From an uncultured Planctomycetaceae bacterium (GTDB taxonomy: Bacteria; Planctomycetota; Planctomycetia; Pirellulales; UBA1268): DNA of 5,129 nt. The translations under genes were made by a program, and so were the position numbers. Positions 1-5,129 of the stretch are shown in pieces. The notes beneath the pieces are model-generated. The model did no database searches. It was not told where the DNA came from and worked only from the letters and a program-made list of their open reading frames with translations. The first letter of the stretch is position 1; every line of letters starts with the position of its first letter. Location of the stretch: positions 1-5,129 of the forward strand of contig CAJBSQ010000136.1 in NCBI GenBank assembly GCA_903958265.1. The letters run 5' to 3'.

Positions 1-313
1 CGACGGCCACCTGCCGGACGAGGAGAAGGCCGCCCGCCGCGATGAGCTGATGCTCGTGCAGCAGGCCATCGCCCACGACCACGCCCGCCGGCAGGTAGGG
101 CGAGTGCTCGACGTGATCGTCGACCGCCCCAGCGGCGTGCGGGACGACGTCTGGATCGCCCGGACGAAGTCCGACGCCCCCGACATCGACTGCGCGGTCT
201 ACCTGACGGCCCCGGGCACGTCGCCGCAATCGCCGCTGACCGGCCGGATCCTGCCGGTCGAGATCGTGGCCGCCAGCGGCTACGACCTCGCCGGCGTGCC
301 GGTGGAGGGCTGA
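1..313 (+). CDS. rimO: Ribosomal protein S12 methylthiotransferase RimO, C-terminal part
   Basis: This is the last 103 residues of a gene that begins before the window; the reading frame starts at base 2. RimO is a cytoplasmic radical-SAM enzyme that adds a methylthio group to a conserved aspartate of ribosomal protein S12. The Fe-S and SAM-binding parts lie outside the window. What is visible is the family's linker helix (LP, then K..R.DELM..QQ.IA, fragment residues 4-24) followed by the TRAM domain, beginning at VGRVLDVIVD. Two stretches favour RimO over its relative MiaB: SDAPDIDCAVYL (residues 57-68), which matches the RimO consensus ADAPEIDGxVY, and the closing GYDLAG, which matches the YDLxG end. 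It stops three bases before pgsA, and its last codons carry the pgsA ribosome binding site. The rimO-pgsA neighbourhood is seen in several bacterial phyla. Confidence is high for the family and good for RimO specifically. Confidence 0.9.
   Translation, partial: DGHLPDEEKAARRDELMLVQQAIAHDHARRQVGRVLDVIVDRPSGVRDDVWIARTKSDAPDIDCAVYLTAPGTSPQSPLTGRILPVEIVAASGYDLAGVPVEG
304..308 (+). promoter_or_regulatory. Ribosome binding site of pgsA
   Basis: A perfect GGAGG lies eight bases before the GTG at 317, inside the last codons of rimO. It decides the GTG start of pgsA and implies that the two genes are read from one transcript. Confidence 0.75.
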
Positions 314-316
314 GCC

Positions 317-877
317 GTGGCCAGCGACCGCATCCTGACGGTGCCGAACCTGCTTTCCTTGGCGCGGCTGGTGCTCTCGATCGTGCTGTTCGTGGCGATC
401 GAACGGGGGGCACACGTGCCCGCGTTCTGGCTGTTTTCGGTCGCCGCGTCTACCGACTGGGTCGACGGCTGGTGGGCCCGACGGTTTGGCCAGGTCAGCC
501 GGCTGGGCCGGATCTTCGACCCGCTCGTCGACAAGGTGCTCGTCTGTGGCTCGTTCACGCTGCTCGCCGCAGCCGGATCCGCGATCGCACCCTGGATGGC
601 CGTGGTGGTGGTCGTTCGCGAACTCATGGTGACGGCGATCCGCGCTGAGATGGAGAAGGCGGGCCGCGACTTCTCCGCGGCCCTGGCGGGCAAACTGAAG
701 ATGGTGCTGCAGTGCCTCGCGGTGGCCGCCGTGCTCGCGGGGCGGGCCTGGCCCGGCCTGGCGATCGGAGACGTCGGCATCGAGACGGCCGCCACGGGGC
801 TGGCCTGGGGAGCGATCATCGCCACCGCCTGGTCGGGGATCGAGTATCTCGTGGCGGCTCGTCCGCTGGTGGCGTGA
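317..877 (+). CDS. pgsA: CDP-diacylglycerol--glycerol-3-phosphate 3-phosphatidyltransferase (PgsA)
   Basis: This integral inner-membrane enzyme joins CDP-diacylglycerol and glycerol-3-phosphate to give phosphatidylglycerophosphate and CMP, the committed step to phosphatidylglycerol and cardiolipin. The full CDP-alcohol phosphotransferase signature is present between D47 and D72: DWVDGWWAR, then eight residues, G64, three residues, D68, three residues, D72. All four metal and catalytic aspartates (47, 50, 68, 72) are intact. The N-terminal TVPNLLSLARLVL (residues 8-20) is the usual PgsA opening, and several hydrophobic stretches follow (about 10-28, 75-98, 125-145 and 155-180). At 186 residues it has the normal length. 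The GTG start is chosen because of the GGAGG at 304-308. The gene follows rimO by three bases and shares base 877 with the next gene's ATG. Related CDP-alcohol transferases (for example phosphatidylserine synthase) share the signature, but the opening, size and rimO neighbour favour PgsA. Confidence 0.93.
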   Translation: MASDRILTVPNLLSLARLVLSIVLFVAIERGAHVPAFWLFSVAASTDWVDGWWARRFGQVSRLGRIFDPLVDKVLVCGSFTLLAAAGSAIAPWMAVVVVVRELMVTAIRAEMEKAGRDFSAALAGKLKMVLQCLAVAAVLAGRAWPGLAIGDVGIETAATGLAWGAIIATAWSGIEYLVAARPLVA

Positions 878-1710
878 TGGGCGACGCCGTGGTGCCGTCG
901 ATTCGCGACGCCCTCCCGCAGGCCGTGGTGCTGGCTGCGGCGGTTGCCGGGTTCCTCTGGGCGGCGGCGCTGGTCCGCGATCGGCTGCGGCGTGGCCTGC
1001 CGCTGGTGGAGCCGCGGCCCCATCCACCGGTGGCGTGGGAGTCGGGCGATGTGGCGGTCGTGGTGGTGGCCTACCTGCTCGGTGCGTCGCTGCTCGCACC
1101 GGCGGGCACCGATCCGAAGCCGTTGTTTGACCGGCTCGCGGACAACGTGGTGCTCTCGCTCGGGACCATGCTGGCGGCCATGTCGTGGCTTTCCTGGCGA
1201 GGGGCGACGTGGGGCTCCTTCGGGCTTGCGGGGGGCCGTGGACGCGAAGACCTGCAGATCGCCTACCGCGGGCTCGCGTTGGTGGTGTTTCCGCTGCTGC
1301 TGTTCGCCGCGGCCCTGAATGCGGTGGTCCGCTACGAGCACCCGATCGTCGACTTCCTCAGCGGCCAGCGAACGGCCGCGGCGGCAGCGCTGGTGATCCT
1401 GTCGGCCGTGGTGGTCGCTCCGCTGACCGAGGAGTTTTTCTTCCGCCGGGTGCTGCAGGGCTGGCTCGAGAAGCACTTCGCCGATGACCCATGGACGGCC
1501 GTGTCGCTCTCGGCACTGGCCTTCTCCGTCGCCCATGCCGGTCAGGGGCTCGCCTTTCTCCCACTGTTTCCGCTCGCGCTGGTGCTCGGTTTCATCGCCG
1601 AACGGACCGGCTCGATCGTGCCCTGCGTGTTCCTCCATGCCATGTTCAACGCGGTCAGCGTGTTTCTCCTGCTTTCCCAGCCATTCGCCCCGTCGGTGCC
1701 GGCCGGCTGA
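877..1710 (+). CDS. CPBP-family intramembrane glutamic/metalloprotease (Rce1/Abi type)
   Basis: This 277-residue multi-spanning membrane protein has all three motifs of the CPBP (CAAX protease and bacteriocin-processing, Pfam Abi) family. They are EExxxR at E185-E186-R190, FxxxH at F216-H220 and HxxxN at H254-N258. In the Rce1 relatives these glutamates and histidines form the active site inside the membrane. Hydrophobic segments lie at about 15-33, 58-75, 90-107, 130-150, 165-183, 205-222, 225-240 and 245-265, which leaves the motifs in the C-terminal half as is usual. The ATG overlaps the pgsA stop by one base (TGATG), so translation is probably coupled. Bacterial members range from bacteriocin self-immunity to envelope peptide processing, and many have no known substrate. 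Nothing here shows a bacteriocin or a CAAX protein, so no substrate is assigned. An N-terminal extension read in the same frame inside pgsA is dismissed. Confidence 0.9.
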   Translation: MGDAVVPSIRDALPQAVVLAAAVAGFLWAAALVRDRLRRGLPLVEPRPHPPVAWESGDVAVVVVAYLLGASLLAPAGTDPKPLFDRLADNVVLSLGTMLAAMSWLSWRGATWGSFGLAGGRGREDLQIAYRGLALVVFPLLLFAAALNAVVRYEHPIVDFLSGQRTAAAAALVILSAVVVAPLTEEFFFRRVLQGWLEKHFADDPWTAVSLSALAFSVAHAGQGLAFLPLFPLALVLGFIAERTGSIVPCVFLHAMFNAVSVFLLLSQPFAPSVPAG

Positions 1711-1776
1711 ACCGTGCGGGTGTGGTCGGGCCGGATTCAACCACGTGGCGGCGGCAAACCGATCTGGTCGGAGGGC

Positions 1777-1823
1777 GGCGGCTCCGCGACACTCTCGGCT
1801 GGGGTTCGCACAGGCGAGCCGCC
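1777..1823 (+). repeat. Inverted repeat able to form a stem-loop in the lpxL leader
   Basis: Arms GGCGGCTC and GAGCCGCC pair perfectly over 8 bp with a 31-base loop, and an inner 4-bp stem (GCGA/TCGC) could extend the structure. It ends 11 bases before the putative ribosome binding site at 1835. It could be a leader hairpin or a GC-rich coincidence; no T-run follows, so it is not a standard terminator. Confidence 0.3.
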
Positions 1824-1834
1824 ACCCAGCCGTC

Positions 1835-1839
1835 AGGGA
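1835..1839 (+). promoter_or_regulatory. Putative ribosome binding site deciding a TTG start
   Basis: AGGGA sits nine bases before TTG 1849. No comparable purine-rich site precedes GTG 1714, where the upstream bases are CCGGCTGAACC. Together with the codon-usage change this favours TTG as the lpxL start. Confidence 0.45.
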
Positions 1840-1848
1840 TCACCTCGC

Positions 1849-2790
1849 TTGCGCCACCGCACCCTTGCCACCCGCTGCGCCGACCGGCTCGTCTACGGGG
1901 CCGTCCGGGTGGCGATCTGCGTGATCCAGGCGCTGCCGCGGGAGTCGTGTGAGCGGACCGCCCGTCGGCTCGCCAGTTTCATGGCCAATCGAATGCGGAT
2001 CCGCCGCAACGTGGTCCGCGACAACCTCCGCACCGCCTTTCCGCAGATCACCGCCGACGAGCGCCGGACGACCGCGCAGCGAATGTGGGAGCACCTGCTG
2101 CTGATGGTGGTCGAGATCGCCCATGCCAACCGGGTGATCCACAAGACCACCTGGCGGAAGCATCTGCGGATCCACGGCATTGAGGATTTCGTCCGCACCC
2201 TGTGGCTCGACCGTCCGAAGGTGATCCTCTCGGGCCACTACGGCAACTTCGAACTCGCGGCCTACCTCTTCGGCCTGTTCGGATTTCGGATCTTCTCGGT
2301 GGCCCGCGAGCTCGACAACCCGCTGCTGGACGACTTCGTGACCCGCTTCCGGGAGTCGCGGGGGCAGCGGATCCTGCCCAAGAAGGGGAGCGCGCCCGAC
2401 GTGGCGCTGGTGCTGGAGGAGAACGGAGCGATCGGCCTGCTCGGCGACCAGTCTGCGGGGCCCAAGGGCTGCTGGATCGAGTTCTTCGGCCGGCCGGCGA
2501 GCGTGCACAAGGCGATCGGCGTGTTCGCCCTCTCGGCCTCCGCCCCAGTGCTCGTCTGCTCCGCGACCCGCCGCCGGGGGCTCTTCGATTACGACCTCCG
2601 GCTCGAGGGAATCGCCGATCCTGCCGCCGGCGGGCCCGAGTCGGCCAACCTCACCAGCCTGTCGCAGTGGTACACGTCGCTTCTGGAAGGGGCGATCCGC
2701 CGCGAGCCGGCCCAGTACTGGTGGGTGCATCGCCGATGGCGGGGCGAGCCAGGAAAGGCTAAAAAGGCGAGCGCTCGACCGGCCGCCTGA
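1849..2790 (+). CDS. LpxL/HtrB-family lipid A (lysophospholipid-type) acyltransferase
   Basis: Members of this family transfer an acyl chain, usually from acyl-ACP, to the sugar-linked acyl chains of lipid A precursors at the cytoplasmic face of the inner membrane. From TTG 1849 the protein has 313 residues, close to the family's ~300. Visible landmarks are a mildly hydrophobic N-terminal anchor (about 14-30), the catalytic HX4E in GHYGNFE (H130, E135), the LGDQSAGPKG block with D200-Q201, FFGRP at 212-216, and the C-terminal QYWWVHRRWR (289-298) that matches the family's QW.W.HRRWK. A basic tail, GKAKKASARPAA, follows. GTG 1714 would add 45 residues, but codon usage and the ribosome binding site favour TTG. 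Which acyl position or substrate it uses cannot be told, and phospholipid or other glycolipid acceptors are possible. It is preceded by a 138-base gap and followed 41 bases later by the Rieske gene. Confidence 0.88.
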   Translation: MRHRTLATRCADRLVYGAVRVAICVIQALPRESCERTARRLASFMANRMRIRRNVVRDNLRTAFPQITADERRTTAQRMWEHLLLMVVEIAHANRVIHKTTWRKHLRIHGIEDFVRTLWLDRPKVILSGHYGNFELAAYLFGLFGFRIFSVARELDNPLLDDFVTRFRESRGQRILPKKGSAPDVALVLEENGAIGLLGDQSAGPKGCWIEFFGRPASVHKAIGVFALSASAPVLVCSATRRRGLFDYDLRLEGIADPAAGGPESANLTSLSQWYTSLLEGAIRREPAQYWWVHRRWRGEPGKAKKASARPAA

Positions 2791-2831
2791 CGCGGTATGC
2801 CGGCGGCTTCCCGCCAGAGTGACGCCCCGCC

Positions 2832-3170
2832 ATGCCTGAATGGATCCCGGTCGCCGACGTGGCGGCGTGTCTGCCAGGCACGAGCATCGAGAGGGTCGCC
2901 GACGGCCGGATGGTCGCGATTGCCAACGTCGACGGCACGCTGCACGCGATCGACGGGCTCTGCCCGCACCAGGGAGGCCCCTTGGGCACCGGCATGCTCT
3001 GCGGGGCGATCCTCACCTGCCCGTGGCATGGCTGGCAGTTCGATGTCGTCAGCGGCCGCCACCAGGTCTCTCCCACGGTGCGGCAGGCGGTGCATGAGGT
3101 TCGCGAACGCAACGGCATCATCGAAGTACGACTCGCCGCAGCAGATGGCCCGCCGGAGCCGCTGGCATGA
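2832..3170 (+). CDS. Small Rieske [2Fe-2S] ferredoxin-type protein
   Basis: This soluble 112-residue protein is a single Rieske domain of the kind that carries electrons to oxygenases or accompanies nitrite reductases (BphA3/NirD-like). The cluster ligands are all present: CPH at C44-H46, then 16 residues, then CPWH at C63-H66, followed by GWQFDVVSG, the usual strand after the cluster. The N-terminal WIPVADV...CLPG is also typical of these small ferredoxins. There is no signal or membrane anchor, so it is unlike the cytochrome bc-type Rieske proteins. The start is well fixed because an in-frame TGA lies at 2820-2822 and ATG 2832 is the first start after it. No oxygenase, reductase or nitrite reductase large subunit is nearby, so its redox partner is unknown. 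The stop overlaps the next gene's ATG by four bases (ATGA), indicating coupled translation. Confidence 0.92.
   Translation: MPEWIPVADVAACLPGTSIERVADGRMVAIANVDGTLHAIDGLCPHQGGPLGTGMLCGAILTCPWHGWQFDVVSGRHQVSPTVRQAVHEVRERNGIIEVRLAAADGPPEPLA
3155..3158 (+). promoter_or_regulatory. Ribosome binding site of the GNAT gene
   Basis: GGAG lies eight bases before ATG 3167, within the last codons of the Rieske gene. It supports this start and the four-base ATGA overlap. Confidence 0.5.
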
Positions 3171-4114
3171 TCGAGTATCGGTCCTTTCGCAACGATGATC
3201 CGCCCCGGCTCGCCGACGTCTGGCGGACGGCCGACCTTGGGCCCTGCGGCTTCCAGCCGATGACGTCGGCGTGGCTCGAAGCCTGTGTCTTCTCAAAGCC
3301 CTACTTCGACCGCGATGGGCTCGTGGTCGCGCTGGACGGCGAGCGGGTGGTCGGATTCGCCCATGCTGGCTTCGGCCCCAGTGCCGATCACTCGGCGATC
3401 GACACGGCCCTGGGCACGACGATGCTGGTGGTGGTCGTGCCCCATGAACAGCACGCAGCGATCGGCGACGCGCTGCTCGCCCGCTGCGAAGACTACCTCC
3501 GCCGCCGCGGCACCCGCACGCTGATGGGAGGAGCGACGCCGAATCTCGGCGGCTTCTACCTGGGGCTCTACGGCGGCTCCAACCTGCCGGGCCTGCTTGA
3601 CTCATCCCCGCACATGCAGCAGGTGTTTCGTCGGGCCGGATACGTGGAGGCGGAACGTCTCGCCGTGATGCGGCGGCCGCTGGCGGGTTTTCGGCCGCCC
3701 GTGAGCCGACTGCAGCTCTCGATCCGCCGGGCGACGACGCTGCGGGTGATCGACGAGCCGGCGCGGCGGGACTGGTGGGAGGCGGCGACGACGACGGGCA
3801 TCGCGCTACGGCGCTACGAACTCCGCGACGAGTCGGAGAGCATTCTCGGCAGTGGCACCTTCTGGGACATGCAGCCGCTCGCGACGGCGTGGGGCGTGCA
3901 TGCCGCCGGCCTGATGCGGATCGACATCGACGACGGCCGCCGCCGGCTGGGCTACGCCAACTACCTGCTGGCCGAGGCCCTGCACGACCTGGCCCAGGAA
4001 GGCGTGGCCCTCGCGGAGTCGCACGTGTCGGAGGCCAACGAGGCGGCGATCAAGTTGTTTTTCAAGCTCGGCTTCGAGGCCACGAGCCACGGCACGGTCT
4101 ACCGCCGCCCGTAA
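3167..4114 (+). CDS. Tandem-domain GNAT-family N-acetyltransferase
   Basis: This 315-residue protein appears to contain two GNAT folds, about residues 1-170 and 185-315. GNAT enzymes move an acyl group, usually acetyl from acetyl-CoA, to an amine. The C-terminal half has the clearer CoA-binding loop, R259-x-x-G262-x-A264, followed by a helix and the standard end N291-E-A-A-I-K-L-F-F-K-L-G-F303. The N-terminal half has a weaker version, Q95-x-x-A98-x-G100, after the strand MLVVVV (86-91), and then a distinctive GGFYLGLYGGSNLPG stretch. The layout resembles mycothiol synthase (MshD) and similar double GNATs in which one half has lost catalysis, but nothing identifies the substrate. The ATG overlaps the Rieske stop by four bases and a GGAG lies eight bases upstream. 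The gene ends 38 bases from the stop of a gene coming from the other strand. Confidence 0.85.
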   Translation: MIEYRSFRNDDPPRLADVWRTADLGPCGFQPMTSAWLEACVFSKPYFDRDGLVVALDGERVVGFAHAGFGPSADHSAIDTALGTTMLVVVVPHEQHAAIGDALLARCEDYLRRRGTRTLMGGATPNLGGFYLGLYGGSNLPGLLDSSPHMQQVFRRAGYVEAERLAVMRRPLAGFRPPVSRLQLSIRRATTLRVIDEPARRDWWEAATTTGIALRRYELRDESESILGSGTFWDMQPLATAWGVHAAGLMRIDIDDGRRRLGYANYLLAEALHDLAQEGVALAESHVSEANEAAIKLFFKLGFEATSHGTVYRRP

Positions 4115-4154
4115 AGCCGAGCACCGCGGCGTGAGGCGTGGGAGACGGTCGGCT
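4115..4154. terminator. Possible two-way terminator hairpin between convergent genes
   Basis: AGCCGA (4115-4120), directly after the GNAT stop, is the exact reverse complement of TCGGCT (4149-4154), which runs into the stop of the opposing gene. The loop is 28 bases and there is no T-run on either strand, so a Rho-independent terminator is not shown. It is listed because the placement between two converging stop codons fits such a role. Confidence 0.2.
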
Positions 4155-5034
4155 ACGACCGCGGCGACGTTGCGAGGCCATCCAGGTGCGTTTTCACCGC
4201 CTCCGCGGCGTCGATCGTCGGCTGGAGCTGATGCCGCAGCCGGATCGAGAGCGGGGGCGTGTTCGGATCGCGTCGGACATCGGCGAGGTAGTCCTGCACC
4301 AGCTTTCGCCGCTCCGGGGTGGTGCGCAGGAGCCAGTGCACCCAGCACCAGGCCTCGGCGTAGTGATCCTGCGACATCTCGCCCGCGGCCGTGAGCGACT
4401 CCAGGCGTTCCATGTCGGGCCGCCACGTGCCCTCGAGCAGACGGCCGGAGAGATGGGCCACGTGCCCGCGGTGCAGCCCATCGTCGTTTCGCGGCGTCTC
4501 GAAATACTCGGCGATGCCCTCGTCGAGCCAGAGTGGCACGGCGGGTACCACCGCATGCACGTAGCCGTGGGTGGTCTCGTGCCTGAGGTCCTCGGCGATG
4601 CGGTCCTGCCAGGCCGCGAACACCGAGAGCGTCGTGTCGGTCTCGACGAAGAACGCGCGGCGGGCGGGAAAGCCCGGATAGGTTCGGGCCACGAAGGCGT
4701 CGTAGCGGTCGGTGTTTTCAAACAGGTAGAGCTGGACCGGCTCGTCGGAGACGGGTAGCCCCAGTTCCTGACTGACGTCGATCCGCAGGCCGTCAAGCTC
4801 GCGGACGAGGCGATGCTGGCCGGCGAGCGGAAAATCGGCGTGGATCACCAGTTGACCCGCGGTCACCTCGCTGCGGTCAGGAAGACCCACGGCCGCGCCG
4901 CCCGTCGACGTCATCGTCGCCACGGCAGGCAGCAGCGCCGCGTTCCACGAGCGAACCGCCTGGTGAGCGCAGCCCGCCCCGGCCATCGTGATGAGGGCTA
5001 CGGCCACCGCGACGCGAACAAACCCTGACGCCAT
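4153..5034 (-). CDS. Probable lipoprotein with HExxH zinc metallopeptidase domain (DUF1570/peptidase MA-like)
   Basis: The 293-residue protein opens with a signal peptide, GFVRVAVAVALITMAGAG, then C22. The residues before C22 (GAG) only loosely fit a lipobox, so lipid attachment is likely rather than certain. The mature part carries RHETTH with H152-E153 and H156 as the expected zinc ligands and catalytic glutamate, then PLWLDEGIAEYFE. This resembles the LWLxEGFAxxF of M1 aminopeptidases, so E172 is the likely third ligand, although it comes after 15 residues instead of the M1 spacing of 18. Further on, YAEAWCWVHWLL (near residue 225) recalls the YA.sW.lvh.L stretch of DUF1570-type proteins. 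An exported, membrane-tethered protease or peptide-binding zincin is inferred; no substrate is known. ATG 5034 is preferred because it places the signal peptide at the N-terminus. GTG 5073 would add 13 polar residues but overlaps a possible upstream stop as GTGA. Neither start has a good ribosome binding site. Confidence 0.82.
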   Translation of the reverse strand: MASGFVRVAVAVALITMAGAGCAHQAVRSWNAALLPAVATMTSTGGAAVGLPDRSEVTAGQLVIHADFPLAGQHRLVRELDGLRIDVSQELGLPVSDEPVQLYLFENTDRYDAFVARTYPGFPARRAFFVETDTTLSVFAAWQDRIAEDLRHETTHGYVHAVVPAVPLWLDEGIAEYFETPRNDDGLHRGHVAHLSGRLLEGTWRPDMERLESLTAAGEMSQDHYAEAWCWVHWLLRTTPERRKLVQDYLADVRRDPNTPPLSIRLRHQLQPTIDAAEAVKTHLDGLATSPRS

Positions 5035-5069
5035 GGCGGACGTGTACGGATGCGGGCCCGCCGCGTCAA

Positions 5070-5129
5070 TCACAGGCCCGAGGCCGGGCGGCCGGTTGGC
5101 CGGTCGAGGTCTAGCAGCGTGCCGGTGAG
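5070..5129 (-). CDS. Possible C-terminal end of an upstream - strand gene
   Basis: On the - strand a frame is open from the window edge to a TGA at 5070-5072 and reads LTGTLLDLDRPTGRPASGL. Seventeen of its 19 codons end in G or C, as in the real genes here, and its TGA overlaps the alternative GTG 5073 of the zincin gene by four bases. The fragment is too short to recognise. One other - strand frame has a TAG near 5113, so a gene ending there or plain intergenic DNA is equally possible. Confidence 0.22.
   Translation of the reverse strand, partial: LTGTLLDLDRPTGRPASGL

Larger units (their letters stand above)
1711..1848 (+). other. Non-coding leader before the acyltransferase gene
   Basis: These 138 bases form the only sizeable gap on the + strand. 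The lpxL frame is open through it from GTG 1714, but 14 of its 45 codons end in A or T, against 4 of 45 just after 1849. The peptide would be a glycine-, proline- and arginine-rich stretch unlike the family. The gap holds an 8-base palindrome, CCACGTGG (1741-1748), and a perfect 8-bp inverted repeat, GGCGGCTC (1777-1784) with GAGCCGCC (1816-1823). Inside that loop is a further 4-bp match (1786-1789 with 1806-1809). No convincing -35/-10 pair or terminator T-run is seen. Confidence 0.5.

Noticed and set aside
712..876. N-terminal extension of the CPBP protease read inside pgsA
   Set aside because: It would overlap most of the pgsA C-terminus and gives an Arg/Gly-rich peptide; ATG 877 in the TGATG overlap is the natural start.
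877..1710. Reading the CPBP protease as an abortive-infection or bacteriocin-immunity gene because of the family's Abi name
   Set aside because: No bacteriocin, toxin or defence gene is nearby, and the neighbours are housekeeping lipid genes; the family name alone does not support it.
280..1740. Very long open frame on the - strand (486 codons) opposite pgsA and the CPBP protease gene
   Set aside because: Its protein is a low-complexity mix of His, Arg, Gln and Pro and then Ser, Thr and Ala, with no recognisable domain. The + strand genes there have complete family motifs. Long antisense frames are expected at this GC content.
1840..2730. 296-codon - strand frame opposite the acyltransferase gene
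   Set aside because: It is the mirror of a gene with an intact HX4E site and HRRW end; the antisense protein has no family-like features.
2791..2831. Short hairpin GGCGG-CTTC-CCGCC in the gap before the Rieske gene, considered as a terminator
   Set aside because: It is only five base pairs, has no T-run after it, and lies within an apparent operon; more likely chance in GC-rich DNA.
2589..3605. 338-codon - strand frame across the acyltransferase end, the Rieske gene and the start of the GNAT gene
   Set aside because: It crosses three well-supported + strand genes, and its Arg/Ser/Ala-rich product looks like nothing known.
4138..4758. 206-codon + strand frame opposite the zincin lipoprotein
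   Set aside because: The - strand frame carries HExxH, the EG motif and a signal peptide; the + strand product is a shadow.
1..5129. CRISPR arrays, tRNA or rRNA genes, insertion sequences, toxin-antitoxin or phage-defence genes
   Set aside because: I saw no repeated spacer pattern, no RNA-gene landmarks, no transposase or defence-type motif, and no terminal repeats.

Overview
The window is GC-rich (roughly two thirds G+C, with most codons ending in G or C) and densely packed. It looks like ordinary chromosomal DNA from a Gram-negative-type bacterium. An LpxL/HtrB-type acyltransferase implies an outer membrane with lipid A-like lipids. The HExxH lipoprotein at the right end resembles the DUF1570/peptidase MA-like group that is common in Planctomycetota. 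My tentative placement is Planctomycetota; no RNA gene or phylogenetic marker in the window proves it.

Layout on the + strand: the 3' end of rimO (1-313), then pgsA (317-877), then a CPBP-family intramembrane protease (877-1710). These are separated by 3 bases and by a one-base stop/start overlap, so they are probably co-transcribed. A 138-base gap (1711-1848) follows. The next group is an LpxL-like acyltransferase (1849-2790, probably starting at TTG), a 41-base spacer, a small Rieske [2Fe-2S] protein (2832-3170) and a tandem GNAT acetyltransferase (3167-4114) overlapping it by four bases. On the - strand, converging on this group, is a probable lipoprotein with a zinc-metalloprotease motif (4153-5034). 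The last ~60 bases may hold the end of one further - strand gene.

Functionally, three of the + strand genes act at the membrane: PgsA makes phosphatidylglycerophosphate, LpxL adds acyl chains to lipid A-type acceptors, and the CPBP protease sits in the membrane. RimO modifies ribosomal protein S12 and is a common neighbour of pgsA. The Rieske and GNAT genes are translationally coupled, but their substrates cannot be read from sequence. I see no mobile element, CRISPR array, tRNA, rRNA or phage gene. The region is mostly housekeeping, and the points worth a second look are modest: the lpxL start and leader, the Rieske/GNAT pair, and the zincin lipoprotein.
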